From an uncultured Bacteroidota bacterium (GTDB lineage Bacteria; Bacteroidota; Bacteroidia; NS11-12g; UBA9320): a stretch of 64,000 nucleotides of DNA. Made by a program: the position numbers and the translations under genes. The stretch is from assembly GCA_937124965.1 (NCBI GenBank), contig CAKZLB010000013.1, positions 1 to 64,000 of the forward strand. The letters run 5' to 3'. Positions 53,168 through 62,922 of the stretch are shown here, in pieces; positions within the stretch are counted from its first letter, which is position 1; every line of letters starts with the position of its first letter. Under the pieces are notes generated by a model. The model saw only the letters and a list, made by a program, of their open reading frames with translations, made no database searches and was not told the origin of the DNA.

Positions 53168-53455
53168 TTAAAAGTGCTGCGGTAAATCCCGACTTCCATG
53201 CATGATTCGCACAACGCGCAATCGGTATTTAATGATGCGGTAAAAAATAATATGATTATCCTTGGTGATGCTGTATAATCCTCTTTTGATTTCGTTTCGC
53301 GCACGACCTATTTGGGGATTCTTAGACAACAGCTCAAATGAATTTTTAAACTCAAGTAAATAACTATCTGCCTGGTTTAATCCGAACATAGCAACTGTAT
53401 AATCGTAAATATCTTCAAGATCCTTTTCAGCGCTCGTGGAAAGTTCATACGGCAT
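53168..53455 (-). CDS. RelE/ParE family toxin, second copy
   Basis: 95-residue paralog of the toxin at 42107-42400. It has the same layout: DLEDIYDYTVAMFGLNQADSY, NPQIGRARNEIKRGLYSI, DNHIIFYRII, and the VRIMHGSRDLPQHF end. It is considerably more diverged from copy 1 than the antitoxins are from each other. It lies outside attR, so it is a remnant of a separate insertion or of chromosomal origin. Stop and antitoxin junction as in copy 1. Confidence 0.92.
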   Translation of the reverse strand: MPYELSTSAEKDLEDIYDYTVAMFGLNQADSYLLEFKNSFELLSKNPQIGRARNEIKRGLYSITKDNHIIFYRIIKYRLRVVRIMHGSRDLPQHF

Positions 53456-53688
53456 TACCCCTCGTGTTCTTTTCGTTTTTTCGTAATTATATCTTCGACA
53501 CTCATTTTACTAACTGGGCCATCCCACCCTTTGACTATTTCACCACGCAGTTCGCCAATAATGCGATTGCGATATATTTGGTGCAAACGCAGCGCATCAC
53601 GTACTAATTCACTGGCATTTTGATAGTCGCCAGTTTCAATTTGTGAGGCGATATATTTTTCTTGTTTCTCTGTTAGACTGACATTCAT
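53455..53688 (-). CDS. ParD-like antitoxin, second copy
   Basis: 77-residue ribbon-helix-helix antitoxin with nine substitutions relative to copy 1 (for example YIASQIETG, GELRGEIVKG, KMSVEDIIT). It overlaps the toxin by one base. The high antitoxin conservation against lower toxin conservation raises the possibility of cross-neutralisation between the two modules, in which the outside copy could act as an anti-addiction module. Confidence 0.92.
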   Translation of the reverse strand: MNVSLTEKQEKYIASQIETGDYQNASELVRDALRLHQIYRNRIIGELRGEIVKGWDGPVSKMSVEDIITKKRKEHEG

Positions 53689-54062
53689 GGCGTTTCTCTC
53701 TATAATTTATCCTTCACCAAAGATAACCAACATTGTCCATATTTAGCAAATACAGACAAATATCTATGACATCCAATCGAACTTCAAGGTGTACTTGGTA
53801 GTTAAAATCAATTAGTAAAATTGCACCATCTATTAAATGTTAAGGCACAGCATACCTTTCAGTGATTCATTCAACCTTATTAATTGGCAATCGATTACCC
53901 TCTTGTTATAAATTCATTATCAAGCGCGTACAGTTCCTATACTAGCTTGAGGTATTTAAAACCTAAAATCAAAAGAGTACAATACCAAACGTTCGGATGA
54001 CGAAGAATGACAGATAAATATTAAGTATAATAAACTCTTAGAAAAAAGGTAAATTTAAACCT
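53689..54062. other. Junction region between element remnant and host
   Basis: 374 bases. The first ~70 resemble the region upstream of parD copy 1 and hold the promoter. From about 53760 the sequence is AT-rich with no gene, RNA or repeat recognised; the right limit of imported DNA lies somewhere here. Confidence 0.5.
53718..53749 (-). promoter_or_regulatory. Promoter of parDE copy 2
   Basis: Minus-strand TTG and TATCTTTG separated by 21 bases, matching the Bacteroidota promoter and mirroring the promoter before copy 1. The shared segment with TGTCCATATTTAGCAAATAC may include the ParD operator. Confidence 0.7.
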
Positions 54063-54833
54063 ATGAAAAAATTCCTTGTTTGTTTCAGTATCATTTTTCT
54101 GGTTACTTCGAGCATGGCTCAAACTATTGTCACTGACCGCCCAAATCAAACGGACGCTTCTTTAACCGTTCCTAAAAAAAGTCTACAAATTGAAAGTGGA
54201 GTTAGATATACCAATACGGATTTAACCAATAGTGATTTTGTTGAGCGAAATATCCTATTACCAACAAGTTTGTTTCGAGTAGGACTCACTCAACAAATAG
54301 AACTTCGATTATTAAGTCAGGTAGAGCTAAATTCGATTGCTCAATACGGTAGAAAAGATCCCTATATCGCTGGTTTTAGCAATTTAGAAGTTGGAACAAA
54401 AATTCAACTTTTCCGAAATGAAAATTCAATACATCAGGTTGCAATTGTGTCCAACCTTGGTGTGCCAACTGGTTCCATCGATATTAATGAATCTGAAGTT
54501 TACACAGTTTCCAAACTATGTGTTTCTCACCAATTTTCAGAGGACTTCAATCTTGGGTATAATCTTGGATACTCGGCTATTGGAGGTATTGAGAACTTCA
54601 TCTATTCTGTCGCTTGTGGTTTCTCTATAAATGAAAAACTTGGTTTATACTGCGAACCTTTTGGCTCATTTAATTTAGACCGCACGTTTAAGCGTAATTA
54701 TGAAGTTAGTTTTGATGCAGGCCTAACATACTTGTTAAACGATAATACGCAGTTTGACTGGTCTTTCGGAACTGGAATAGATGGTCGTAAGATGAACTAC
54801 ATTGCTGCTGGCTGCAGTTGGCTCATCAAATAA
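54063..54833 (+). CDS. Outer membrane protein, MetA-pathway/transporter-like
   Basis: 256 residues with a signal peptide (MKKFLVCFSIIFLVTSSMAQ). The opening TDRPNQTDASLTVPKKSLQIESG is typical of the family annotated as putative MetA-pathway phenol-degradation proteins, which are outer-membrane barrels. Alternating beta strands follow (GLTQQIELRLLSQVEL, LGYNLGYSAIGG, LTYLLNDNTQFDWSFGTG) to a C-terminal W-L-I-K. Role in transport is not established. It is the first clearly host gene right of the element and convergent with recG. Confidence 0.82.
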   Translation: MKKFLVCFSIIFLVTSSMAQTIVTDRPNQTDASLTVPKKSLQIESGVRYTNTDLTNSDFVERNILLPTSLFRVGLTQQIELRLLSQVELNSIAQYGRKDPYIAGFSNLEVGTKIQLFRNENSIHQVAIVSNLGVPTGSIDINESEVYTVSKLCVSHQFSEDFNLGYNLGYSAIGGIENFIYSVACGFSINEKLGLYCEPFGSFNLDRTFKRNYEVSFDAGLTYLLNDNTQFDWSFGTGIDGRKMNYIAAGCSWLIK

Positions 54834-54834
54834 C

Positions 54835-56925
54835 CTAACTCACTCGACTCCAATCGGTAAAACCTTTCATTTTTTGTAAGTGATTCCGTAACGATAAATT
54901 ATCCGGATGCTCCAACTTTGAGTCTTTTTCCAAAACCAGAAATGCTTCTTCACGCGCTCTTTCTAGCAATCCCTCATCTTTAGTAATACTCGCCAATTTT
55001 AAATCGAGTAAACCGCTTTGGCGCGTTCCTTCAATGTCTCCTGGACCTCTGAGTTTTAAATCAAATTCAGCGATTTCAAATCCGTCGGTCGATTGAACCA
55101 TTGCCGCCAATCGCTGTTTGGCAACTTTGGTAAGCTTGTTACCAGTCATTAGTATGCAATACGATTGTTCTGAGCCTCTCCCTACCCTACCTCTTAACTG
55201 ATGAAGTTGAGCTAACCCGAATTTCTCTGCGCTTTCGATAATCATTACTGTCGCATTTGGAACATTTATGCCAACTTCAATCACTGTTGTTGACACAAGA
55301 ATTTGACTTTCATGATTTTTAAAACGATTCATCACAGCATCCTTCTCGTCTGGTTTCATTCTACCGTGAAGCATATCAATTTGATACTTAGGTCGCTCGA
55401 AATATTCTATCAGATGGTCAAACCCTTCTTGCAAGTTCTTGTAATCCAATGTCTCTGACTCTTCAATCAGCGGAAACACAATGTATACTTGTCGACCAGC
55501 ATCCACTTGTTCTTTTACAAAACCACGAACTCGCAATCGATGGCTTTCTGTTCGATGAGCAGTTTTAATGGGCTTTCTGCCTCCTGGCAATTCATCAATT
55601 TTGGAAACATCTAAATCACCATAAACCGTCATAGCCAATGTCCGTGGAATTGGAGTCGCTGTCATCACTAACACATGAGGCGGCAGTGCTGATTTACTCC
55701 AAAGTTTAGCTCGTTGCGCTACACCAAATCGATGCTGCTCATCTATAATAACTAATCCTTGATTTTTAAAAACCACAGGGTCTTCGATCAGCGCATGTGT
55801 GCCAATCAGAATGTGTATGTCGCCGTTTGCTAAGTCTTGAAGTAATTCTTTTCTAACGGATTTCTTCGTACTGCCTGTCAGTAATTCAGCTTTAAGTCCA
55901 ATTGCCGCTAAAGGCTCTTTAAATCCCTCGTAATGCTGGGTTGCCAAGATTTCTGTTGGTGCCATTAACGACGCTTGACACCCGTTGTCTATTGCAATTA
56001 ATATAGACAAAATAGCCACGATACTTTTTCCTGAACCAACATCTCCTTGTAAGAGTCGATTCATTTGCTGACCGCTACCCATATCAGCACGAATTTCTTT
56101 GATAACTCTTTTCTGCGCATTCGTTAATTCAAAGTTCAACTGACTGTTGTAAAACGTATTAAAATACTCACCAATCGTTTTAAAAACTAAACCTGGAATT
56201 ATTGCACGATTCTTTTTCAACCTCAGAATTGAGAGCTGAAGAATAAAAAACTCATCAAATTTTAAGCGCTCAAGTGCAGAATTCATCTCCTGAACATTTC
56301 CTGGATTATGAATCCATTTATATGCGAGCGATCGTTCAATTAATCCTTGCTTTTGAAGAATTGCTTCTGGCAAATATTCCGGTATATGAAATTGAGTATT
56401 TTCAAAAAGGGCTAGAAATAATTTGCGATACACTTTGTTATCAATCTTGCGATTGCGTAACATTTCAGTATTGGGATAAACTGGCTGAAACTGAGGTAGA
56501 CCTAATTGTGTTTCTGGTGGTTCTAGTTCTGGGTGGGCAAAGTTTATTTTACGGTTAAACACTGAAGGTTTACCAAATAACACATATTGCTTATTTGGAA
56601 TCAATGCTGATTTAAGCCACTTTACTCCTTTAAACCAAACTAACTCAACCGAACCTGTTTCATCAGCAAAAGTGGCTGTAAGTCGCTGCTGTCGTTGCTG
56701 TCCAATTACGTTCAAATTAGACAGTACGCCTTTAATTTGAACATACGGCATTTCTCCTGTCAACTCATTAACTTTTTGAAATTTCGTGCGATCTACATAT
56801 CGAAACGGAAAATAATTTAGTAAATCTTCAAACGTAAAAATACCAATCTCTTTTTGGAGCAACTCAGCCCTTTGAGGGCCAACTCCTTTTAAATATTCAA
56901 TCGGTGTTTTTAGAAAAGTACTCAA
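54835..56925 (-). CDS. recG: ATP-dependent DNA helicase RecG
   Basis: Reverses stalled replication forks and processes Holliday junctions. 696 residues with a wedge/OB domain at the N-terminus (YLKGVGPQRAELLQKE, LLNYFPFRYVDRT), then the helicase core: LLQGDVGSGKSIVA (motif I), LVIIDEQHRFGVAQR (motif II), MTATPIPRTLA (motif III), and LHQLRGRVGRGSEQSYC (motif VI). The C-terminal RecG wrap segment FDLKLRGPGDIEGTRQSG is intact. The gene lies in a cluster on the minus strand with the CPBP protein gene upstream. Confidence 0.97.
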   Translation of the reverse strand: MSTFLKTPIEYLKGVGPQRAELLQKEIGIFTFEDLLNYFPFRYVDRTKFQKVNELTGEMPYVQIKGVLSNLNVIGQQRQQRLTATFADETGSVELVWFKGVKWLKSALIPNKQYVLFGKPSVFNRKINFAHPELEPPETQLGLPQFQPVYPNTEMLRNRKIDNKVYRKLFLALFENTQFHIPEYLPEAILQKQGLIERSLAYKWIHNPGNVQEMNSALERLKFDEFFILQLSILRLKKNRAIIPGLVFKTIGEYFNTFYNSQLNFELTNAQKRVIKEIRADMGSGQQMNRLLQGDVGSGKSIVAILSILIAIDNGCQASLMAPTEILATQHYEGFKEPLAAIGLKAELLTGSTKKSVRKELLQDLANGDIHILIGTHALIEDPVVFKNQGLVIIDEQHRFGVAQRAKLWSKSALPPHVLVMTATPIPRTLAMTVYGDLDVSKIDELPGGRKPIKTAHRTESHRLRVRGFVKEQVDAGRQVYIVFPLIEESETLDYKNLQEGFDHLIEYFERPKYQIDMLHGRMKPDEKDAVMNRFKNHESQILVSTTVIEVGINVPNATVMIIESAEKFGLAQLHQLRGRVGRGSEQSYCILMTGNKLTKVAKQRLAAMVQSTDGFEIAEFDLKLRGPGDIEGTRQSGLLDLKLASITKDEGLLERAREEAFLVLEKDSKLEHPDNLSLRNHLQKMKGFTDWSRVS

Positions 56926-56947
56926 ACCACTGTGTTGTTTTTATTCC

Positions 56948-57961
56948 TTACGATAAATCTCGACTTAGTTTTCCAATGTATGCGCCTAACTCCATCAACC
57001 ATGCAATACCCATATGAACAACTATACCGCCCCATATAGAGCGACTGTAGAATGCTAAAATCCCTAACAAACTTCCTCCAAAAAACGAAGAAATAGTTTC
57101 AACCATAGGTTTGCCAAAATGAATGGAAACATAAAATGCAGCCATTGGTAATATAGACCCTGGTCCGACGTATCGAATAAATGCAAGTACTAAAAAGCCT
57201 CTAAAGAAGTATTCAATCGACACAAAATCTAACCCATAAACCAATTCATAAAACAGCAAATGAAGTTGTGGTGGCTCCACTCCATATCCAAAATAGTACG
57301 TTAAGTTTTTTAATCCTCTTGGGTAATATCCACCAAAGTGATCGGTTAATCCGAAGCCGATGACAAAAGGAAGCATCACCAATAAAATTATAAAATATGG
57401 TCGTAGATTGAAATTTTTAATGGTAAAACCATACGGCGATGTATTGTATTTTCTATCCCATAACCAATAAATAGTGATCGGCAACATGGCTGCTACCATT
57501 TTAGTTATATCTCGAATTACTCGATTCCAAAAACGCACAAAACGTTCAAAATCAAACATTTCTGGATCAAAATAATAAACCGAATATTGGCGAAATGAAA
57601 ACACGGAAACAGCAAAAAAGCAAAGGAACCAAAAGCCAGGCTTTTTTAGTAGATCGAATCTCTTTGATGACACTATATAACCTCCGTACGCAACCATAAA
57701 CGGAAATCCGTAGAGGCACATATGATACCAAAACACTCCAATTTTACCAATCCATTGAGCTCTAAACTCACGATAAAAACTGTAGGTTCCGTCGGGATAC
57801 GCCCAATAAATATAGCACGCTAAAAATGCGACTAGAAAAAGAAGATACTTCCAGTTGAACTCTTCAACAATATACTTTTTTATGTATCCAAAAAACTGAC
57901 TAAAGTGTTTTGAAATGAATCGGACTAATGGATTCGAACCCTGAGTGACGATTTCACTCAT
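56948..57961 (-). CDS. CPBP-family intramembrane protein, altered active site
   Basis: 337 residues with about eight hydrophobic helices. The CPBP (Rce1-like) region is at the C-terminus: VSIEYFFRGF (Glu250, Arg254), FYVSIHF (His281) and VVHMGIAW (His316). The usual paired EExxxR has Ile249 in place of the first Glu, which is the presumed general base in Rce1, and the last motif lacks the usual Asn/Asp. It may be an inactive or specialised relative. It lies two bases before the YqeY gene stop, same strand. Confidence 0.8.
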   Translation of the reverse strand: MSEIVTQGSNPLVRFISKHFSQFFGYIKKYIVEEFNWKYLLFLVAFLACYIYWAYPDGTYSFYREFRAQWIGKIGVFWYHMCLYGFPFMVAYGGYIVSSKRFDLLKKPGFWFLCFFAVSVFSFRQYSVYYFDPEMFDFERFVRFWNRVIRDITKMVAAMLPITIYWLWDRKYNTSPYGFTIKNFNLRPYFIILLVMLPFVIGFGLTDHFGGYYPRGLKNLTYYFGYGVEPPQLHLLFYELVYGLDFVSIEYFFRGFLVLAFIRYVGPGSILPMAAFYVSIHFGKPMVETISSFFGGSLLGILAFYSRSIWGGIVVHMGIAWLMELGAYIGKLSRDLS

Positions 57962-57963
57962 TT

Positions 57964-58407
57964 TTAAGAAAGTAACTGTTTAACTTTATCAGCGATGATT
58001 TTTCCATCAGCCTTACCTTTCATTTGTTGAGACGCCATTCCCATTACTTTCCCCATGTCTTTCATTCCAGCTGCCCCTACTTTTTCGATTATACTTTTGA
58101 CTGCCTCCTCGATTTCTTCAGAACTTAGTTGTTTTGGCAGAAACGTTTCAATTACGGCTAACTCCTCTTCTTCAATAACGGCTAAATCTTCTCGATTTTG
58201 TTCTTTATAAAGTGCCAATGAGTCTTTTCGTTGTTTGGCCATTTTAACCAATGCACTTATTTCATCTTCTTCCGTTGGACCTTTTCCCCCAGACGTATTT
58301 AAAATTAACAACGCTGATTTTATCGCACGCAAAGATCGAAGTGTCGCTTGATCTTTTGCTTTCATAGCAACTTTCAGTTGCTCATTGATTTTTTCTGTAA
58401 GACTCAT
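57964..58407 (-). CDS. GatB/YqeY domain-containing protein
   Basis: 147 residues, standalone YqeY-like domain related to the tail domain of the GatB amidotransferase subunit. Signatures are MSLTEKINEQLKVAMKAKD at the N-terminus, LRSLRAIKSALL, and the KQLSSEEIEEAVKSII ... GMKDMGKVMG ... GKADGKIIADKVKQLL end. Family members are suspected of binding tRNA; the cellular role is not known. Probably the first gene of a YqeY-CPBP-recG unit. Confidence 0.93.
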   Translation of the reverse strand: MSLTEKINEQLKVAMKAKDQATLRSLRAIKSALLILNTSGGKGPTEEDEISALVKMAKQRKDSLALYKEQNREDLAVIEEEELAVIETFLPKQLSSEEIEEAVKSIIEKVGAAGMKDMGKVMGMASQQMKGKADGKIIADKVKQLLS

Positions 58408-58572
58408 GTGTCAAAGATAAAAGATTTAGGAGTTCATGAGCAACTCAAACCGTATTTGTGTGTGATTTTCAGTGGATTAAAATACTCTCATAGAGAAATC
58501 CACACTTTCTCCATTTCATAAAATAATCGCAACGCAAAATGTATCTTCGAAGGAAGTTCAAGACTTTATTTT

Positions 58573-61500
58573 ATGCCCGATTTTTGTCACCTACATTGTC
58601 ATTCTCAATTCTCACTACTTGATGGAGCAGCCAGTATTCCTGGTATGATTTCAAAAGCTAAAGCCGATGGCATGAAGGCTGTTGCGCTTACAGATCATGG
58701 GAACATGTTTGGTGTTTTCAAATTTGTAGTTGAGGCAGAACGTCAAGGGGTAAAACCGATTGTGGGTTGTGAGTTTTATGTCGTTGAAGATCGATTTCAG
58801 CGCTCGTTTACAGGAGGTAAAAAAGACAAGCGATATCATCAACTAATGCTTGCTAAAAACCATGAAGGATATAAAAATCTCTCAAAACTATGTTCGCTAG
58901 GATTTATTGATGGATTGTATGGTAAATATCCAAGGATCGACAAAGAACTCATCAAGAAACATAGCGAAGGTATTATTGCAACTACCTGTTGTATTGGTGC
59001 TGAAGTGCCACAAGCTATTTTACATAAAGGCGAAGAAGAAGCTGAAAAGATCTTTTTAGAATGGCTGGATATTTTTGGTGATGATTACTACATCGAGATT
59101 ATGCGTCATGATTTAGAAGATCTAGATAAAACGGGTAAAAGCCAAGAGTATGTGAATCAGGTTTTATTAAAATGGTCGAAAAAATATGGTGTTCCAGCTG
59201 TCGCAACAAACGATTCGCATTACGTCGAAGAAGAAGACTTCAATGCGCACGACATCCTGTTGTGTATAAATACTGGTGATTTGCAAAGCACCCCAGTTGG
59301 GGAAGGTCGAGATTTTCGTTTTGGGTTCCCAAATAGTCAGTTTTATTTTAAAACTCAAGCGGAAATGCTTGAGAAGTTTAAAGACGTTCCTGAAGCAATA
59401 GATAACACAAATTTAATCGTCGATAAGATTACACCGCCGAAGCTCAAACAAGATGTTCTTCTTCCCCACTTCGTTTTGCCTCCTGGCTTTAAAGACCAAG
59501 ACGAATACCTCCGACACCTTACGTATGAAGGTGCAAAAAGGCGTTACGGAGAAATTACCGAAGTTGTGCGTGAACGACTCGATTTTGAATTAGCGACAAT
59601 TGCAAAAACAGGATATCCTGGATACTTCTTGATTGTTCAAGATTTCACGACAGTTGCACGCGAATTAGGCGTTGCTGTTGGACCTGGTAGAGGTTCTGCA
59701 GCGGGTTCTGCCGTGGCCTACTGCGTTGGAATTACAAACGTGGATCCTATTAAGTACGACTTACTGTTTGAGCGTTTCTTAAATCCTGAAAGAGTGTCCC
59801 TTCCAGATATTGATATTGACTTTGACGATGTTGGTAGAGGAAAAGTTATCGATTACGTTATTGACAAATACGGAAAAAATAACGTTGCTCAAATCATTAC
59901 CTATGGATCGATGGCAGCAAAGTCTTCGATTCGAGACGTTGGACGAGTGTTGGATTTACCACTTCCAATCGTTGATAAAATTGCCAAAAAAGTCCCAGAT
60001 ATTTCGTTGAATAAACTGTTCAATATGGACTTAAAGGAGTTGAAGCAAAAACTCAATTCCGACCAAATGCAGCAGGTTGACGAATTGCGTTTAATGCGTG
60101 AGGGTACAGATTTAGAAAGTCAGGTGCTTAATCAAGCGGTTGCTTTAGAAGGTTCCGTTCGAAATACGGGTATTCATGCATGTGGAGTGATTATTACACC
60201 TGAAGAGATTACGAATTTAATTCCGGTTACCACTGCAAAAGATTCTGATTTATTGGTAACGCAATTTGATAACAGTGTTGTAGAAGATGCTGGACTTCTA
60301 AAAATGGACTTTTTGGGATTACGAACTTTGTCCATTATTAAAGATGCAATTGTTCTTATAGAAGCTAAACACGGAATAAAAATTGATCCAGACGAAATCC
60401 CCCTTGATGACGAATTAACTTACGAATTATTTCAACGAGGTTCTACCGTGGGTATTTTCCAATTTGAGAGCGAGGGGATGCAGAAACATCTTCGTTCGTT
60501 AAAGCCAACAAAGTTTGAGGATTTGATAGCGATGAATGCCCTTTACCGTCCTGGCCCGATGGAGTATATTCCAAACTTTGTCAACCGGAAGCACGGTCGT
60601 GAAGAAATCATTTACGACGATCCAGACATGAAAGAATACTTGGAAGAAACGTATGGTATTACGGTCTATCAGGAGCAAGTAATGTTACTTTCTCAAAAAC
60701 TTGCTGGTTTTTCAAAAGGTCAAGCCGACAGTTTGAGAAAAGCGATGGGTAAGAAAAAGAAATCGCTCATCGACGAAATGAAACCGAAGTTTATTGAAGG
60801 CGCAGCTGAGCGGGGGCATGAGGCGGAGGTAATGGAAAAAGTTTGGAAAGATTGGGAAGCATTTGCCGCATATGCGTTCAATAAGAGTCACGCTACTTGC
60901 TACTCAGTGGTTGCGTTTCAGACCGCATACTTAAAAGCTCATTATCCAGCTGAATATATGGCTGCGGTTTTAACCCACAACATGAGCGATATCAAAAAGC
61001 TGTCAATGTTTATGGAGGAATGCCGTAACATGAAGCTGCAGGTGTTGAGTCCAGATGTGAATGAAAGTCTTTTGACATTTTCTGTAAACCAGGAAGGAAA
61101 TATCCGTGTGGGAATGGCAGCAATAAAAGGAGTTGGAGAAGCCGCGGCAGAAGAAATTGTACGTGAACGAACTGAAAATGGTCCGTATGAAGGCTTGTTT
61201 GATTTGACAAAGCGAGCAAATCTTCGCACCATTAATAAAAAGTCGTTAGAAGGACTGGCATTGGCTGGTGCATTCGACCAATTTGAAGGCTACCATAGGG
61301 CTTTGTTAGTTGAAAAAGGAGGCGAAGGTGGATCAAATGGAATTGAACTTGCGGTTCGCTATGGTAATGATTTTCAAGCACAGCAAGCAACCGCACAAGC
61401 ATCACTTTTTGGTGGAGATTCTGCTGTTACATTAAGTGAGCCTAAATTTCCCGAGGTTACTCCCTGGAACAAAATGGAAAGTTTGAACCGCGAAAAGGAA

Positions 61501-62115
61501 ATTATTGGAATGTACATTTCCGGTCATCCGTTGGATAACCACAAAACAGACATTGATTTCTTTTGTAATACCAAAGTTCAAGAACTTTCGGATTTGGGAA
61601 AAATGGGTAACAAGTCTGGGCTAAAATTCGCAGGTATCGTTACTTCTCATCAAAGTCGAATGAGCAAAAACGGCAAAGCATTTGGAATTTTCAGTTTAGA
61701 AGATTTCAGTGGCTCAAGCGAATTCATGCTGTTTGGCGATGATTATGCAAAGTTTAAAGGCTACCTAGCACCCAACTCTATGTTGTTTATCACCGCTAAG
61801 ATTCAAGGTAGATATTACGATGAAACCGTAAAAGAAATCAAAATAATGAGCATTGATTTCTTGCATGATATTCGTGAAAAATATCTAGAGCAATTAACGC
61901 TGACCATCAATTTGGAGGAATTAGATGACCATTTAGTAAACAAACTTCACAGCTTGGCATCCGGCGAGAAAGGAAACGCAAGCCTAAACTTGGAGGTTAT
62001 CGACTTTAAAGACAAATACAAAGTTGATATGTATTCGACCGCTTTTAAGATAAATGTAAACAACGAATGGATTGATGCTCTTAATTCCTTGGGATTAGAA
62101 TATAAAATCAATTAG
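58573..62115 (+). CDS. dnaE: DNA polymerase III subunit alpha
   Basis: Replicative polymerase subunit of 1180 residues. The PHP domain opens with FCHLHCHSQFSLLDGAA and continues with LTDHGNMFGVFKF. The catalytic palm has GRGSAAGSAVAYC and PDIDIDFDD (about residue 411, the metal-binding aspartates). Further motifs are LYRPGPMEYIPNFVNRK and YAFNKSHATCYSVVAFQTAYLKAHYP, followed by the helix-hairpin-helix GMAAIKGVGEAAAEEIV and an OB domain (LKFAGIVTSHQSRMSKNGK). Length is normal for DnaE1. A TATCTTCG sequence about 37 bases upstream is a near match to the -7 box. Confidence 0.97.
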   Translation: MPDFCHLHCHSQFSLLDGAASIPGMISKAKADGMKAVALTDHGNMFGVFKFVVEAERQGVKPIVGCEFYVVEDRFQRSFTGGKKDKRYHQLMLAKNHEGYKNLSKLCSLGFIDGLYGKYPRIDKELIKKHSEGIIATTCCIGAEVPQAILHKGEEEAEKIFLEWLDIFGDDYYIEIMRHDLEDLDKTGKSQEYVNQVLLKWSKKYGVPAVATNDSHYVEEEDFNAHDILLCINTGDLQSTPVGEGRDFRFGFPNSQFYFKTQAEMLEKFKDVPEAIDNTNLIVDKITPPKLKQDVLLPHFVLPPGFKDQDEYLRHLTYEGAKRRYGEITEVVRERLDFELATIAKTGYPGYFLIVQDFTTVARELGVAVGPGRGSAAGSAVAYCVGITNVDPIKYDLLFERFLNPERVSLPDIDIDFDDVGRGKVIDYVIDKYGKNNVAQIITYGSMAAKSSIRDVGRVLDLPLPIVDKIAKKVPDISLNKLFNMDLKELKQKLNSDQMQQVDELRLMREGTDLESQVLNQAVALEGSVRNTGIHACGVIITPEEITNLIPVTTAKDSDLLVTQFDNSVVEDAGLLKMDFLGLRTLSIIKDAIVLIEAKHGIKIDPDEIPLDDELTYELFQRGSTVGIFQFESEGMQKHLRSLKPTKFEDLIAMNALYRPGPMEYIPNFVNRKHGREEIIYDDPDMKEYLEETYGITVYQEQVMLLSQKLAGFSKGQADSLRKAMGKKKKSLIDEMKPKFIEGAAERGHEAEVMEKVWKDWEAFAAYAFNKSHATCYSVVAFQTAYLKAHYPAEYMAAVLTHNMSDIKKLSMFMEECRNMKLQVLSPDVNESLLTFSVNQEGNIRVGMAAIKGVGEAAAEEIVRERTENGPYEGLFDLTKRANLRTINKKSLEGLALAGAFDQFEGYHRALLVEKGGEGGSNGIELAVRYGNDFQAQQATAQASLFGGDSAVTLSEPKFPEVTPWNKMESLNREKEIIGMYISGHPLDNHKTDIDFFCNTKVQELSDLGKMGNKSGLKFAGIVTSHQSRMSKNGKAFGIFSLEDFSGSSEFMLFGDDYAKFKGYLAPNSMLFITAKIQGRYYDETVKEIKIMSIDFLHDIREKYLEQLTLTINLEELDDHLVNKLHSLASGEKGNASLNLEVIDFKDKYKVDMYSTAFKINVNNEWIDALNSLGLEYKIN

Positions 62116-62131
62116 TTTGACAAAACCTAAA

Positions 62132-62815
62132 ATGCTTCGTAAAACCATAATCAGTGTTTATTTTGTGTTCTTTAGCCAATTTTTAGCGATTAGTCAAACG
62201 GGTACAAATCACCATTTCAACGTTACTGCTTTTAAAGTACTATCCACCAAAAACGAAGCGAATATGCATCGATATGGTCTTAGCTTAAGCAAAACTGAGA
62301 CACATCATTTTAATGAAAAAGTTGGTGTTGATCTTGGCGTGGGATATACATTTACTAATCTGATGTCTTCCGATATTCCATTCAGCGGTATACTTTCTGG
62401 CTGGACAGAAATACGTCATAGTGAATCTATGCACATTGTCAATGTCCCGCTTGGTTTGAGAATTAACATTACCCCGAGATTAAACGTCCTGGCCGGGTAC
62501 CAATTTGGCTTTACATTTCGCGATTACAAAAAAACTGAAACTTGGTTATATAGAGGGAATGGCAGTGGAAATGTAGTTTCTAAAACTACACTTATCAGTT
62601 CCAAAGGAAATTATCAAAATCAGCTAACAAACTGTTTTCAGGCTGGAATTAATTACTATTTTCCTTATAATGAAAACCGTGTTTCATTGGGTTTAATGTA
62701 CTCTGTTTATCCTCGGAAGTTCAGTTACAATTATTCAGGAACCACTCAGCAATTCAGAGCAAGTCAGGTTGGAATTACAGTAAGCTATGTAATCGAAAAA
62801 ATCGACAAACACTAA
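62132..62815 (+). CDS. Outer membrane beta-barrel protein
   Basis: 227 residues from ATG 62132 (MLRKTIISVYFVFFSQFLAISQ, signal peptide). An alternative TTG start 15 bases upstream is next to the dnaE stop and less likely. The alternating hydrophobic strands (VGVDLGVGYTFTNL, LNVLAGYQFGFTF, VSLGLMYSVYPRKF) and the terminal SQVGITVSYVIEK fit an eight-stranded porin-like outer membrane fold. Function unknown. It closely follows dnaE but is unlikely to relate to replication. Confidence 0.78.
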   Translation: MLRKTIISVYFVFFSQFLAISQTGTNHHFNVTAFKVLSTKNEANMHRYGLSLSKTETHHFNEKVGVDLGVGYTFTNLMSSDIPFSGILSGWTEIRHSESMHIVNVPLGLRINITPRLNVLAGYQFGFTFRDYKKTETWLYRGNGSGNVVSKTTLISSKGNYQNQLTNCFQAGINYYFPYNENRVSLGLMYSVYPRKFSYNYSGTTQQFRASQVGITVSYVIEKIDKH

Positions 62816-62922
62816 CTATTACCAGTGACTACGTCGGTTCTATTTATGCCTTTCCTAATAATGTTAGGCAACTTTCTATAAAAAATCGTGTCTATATATT
62901 AAACTGACTCATTATTTTTTAA

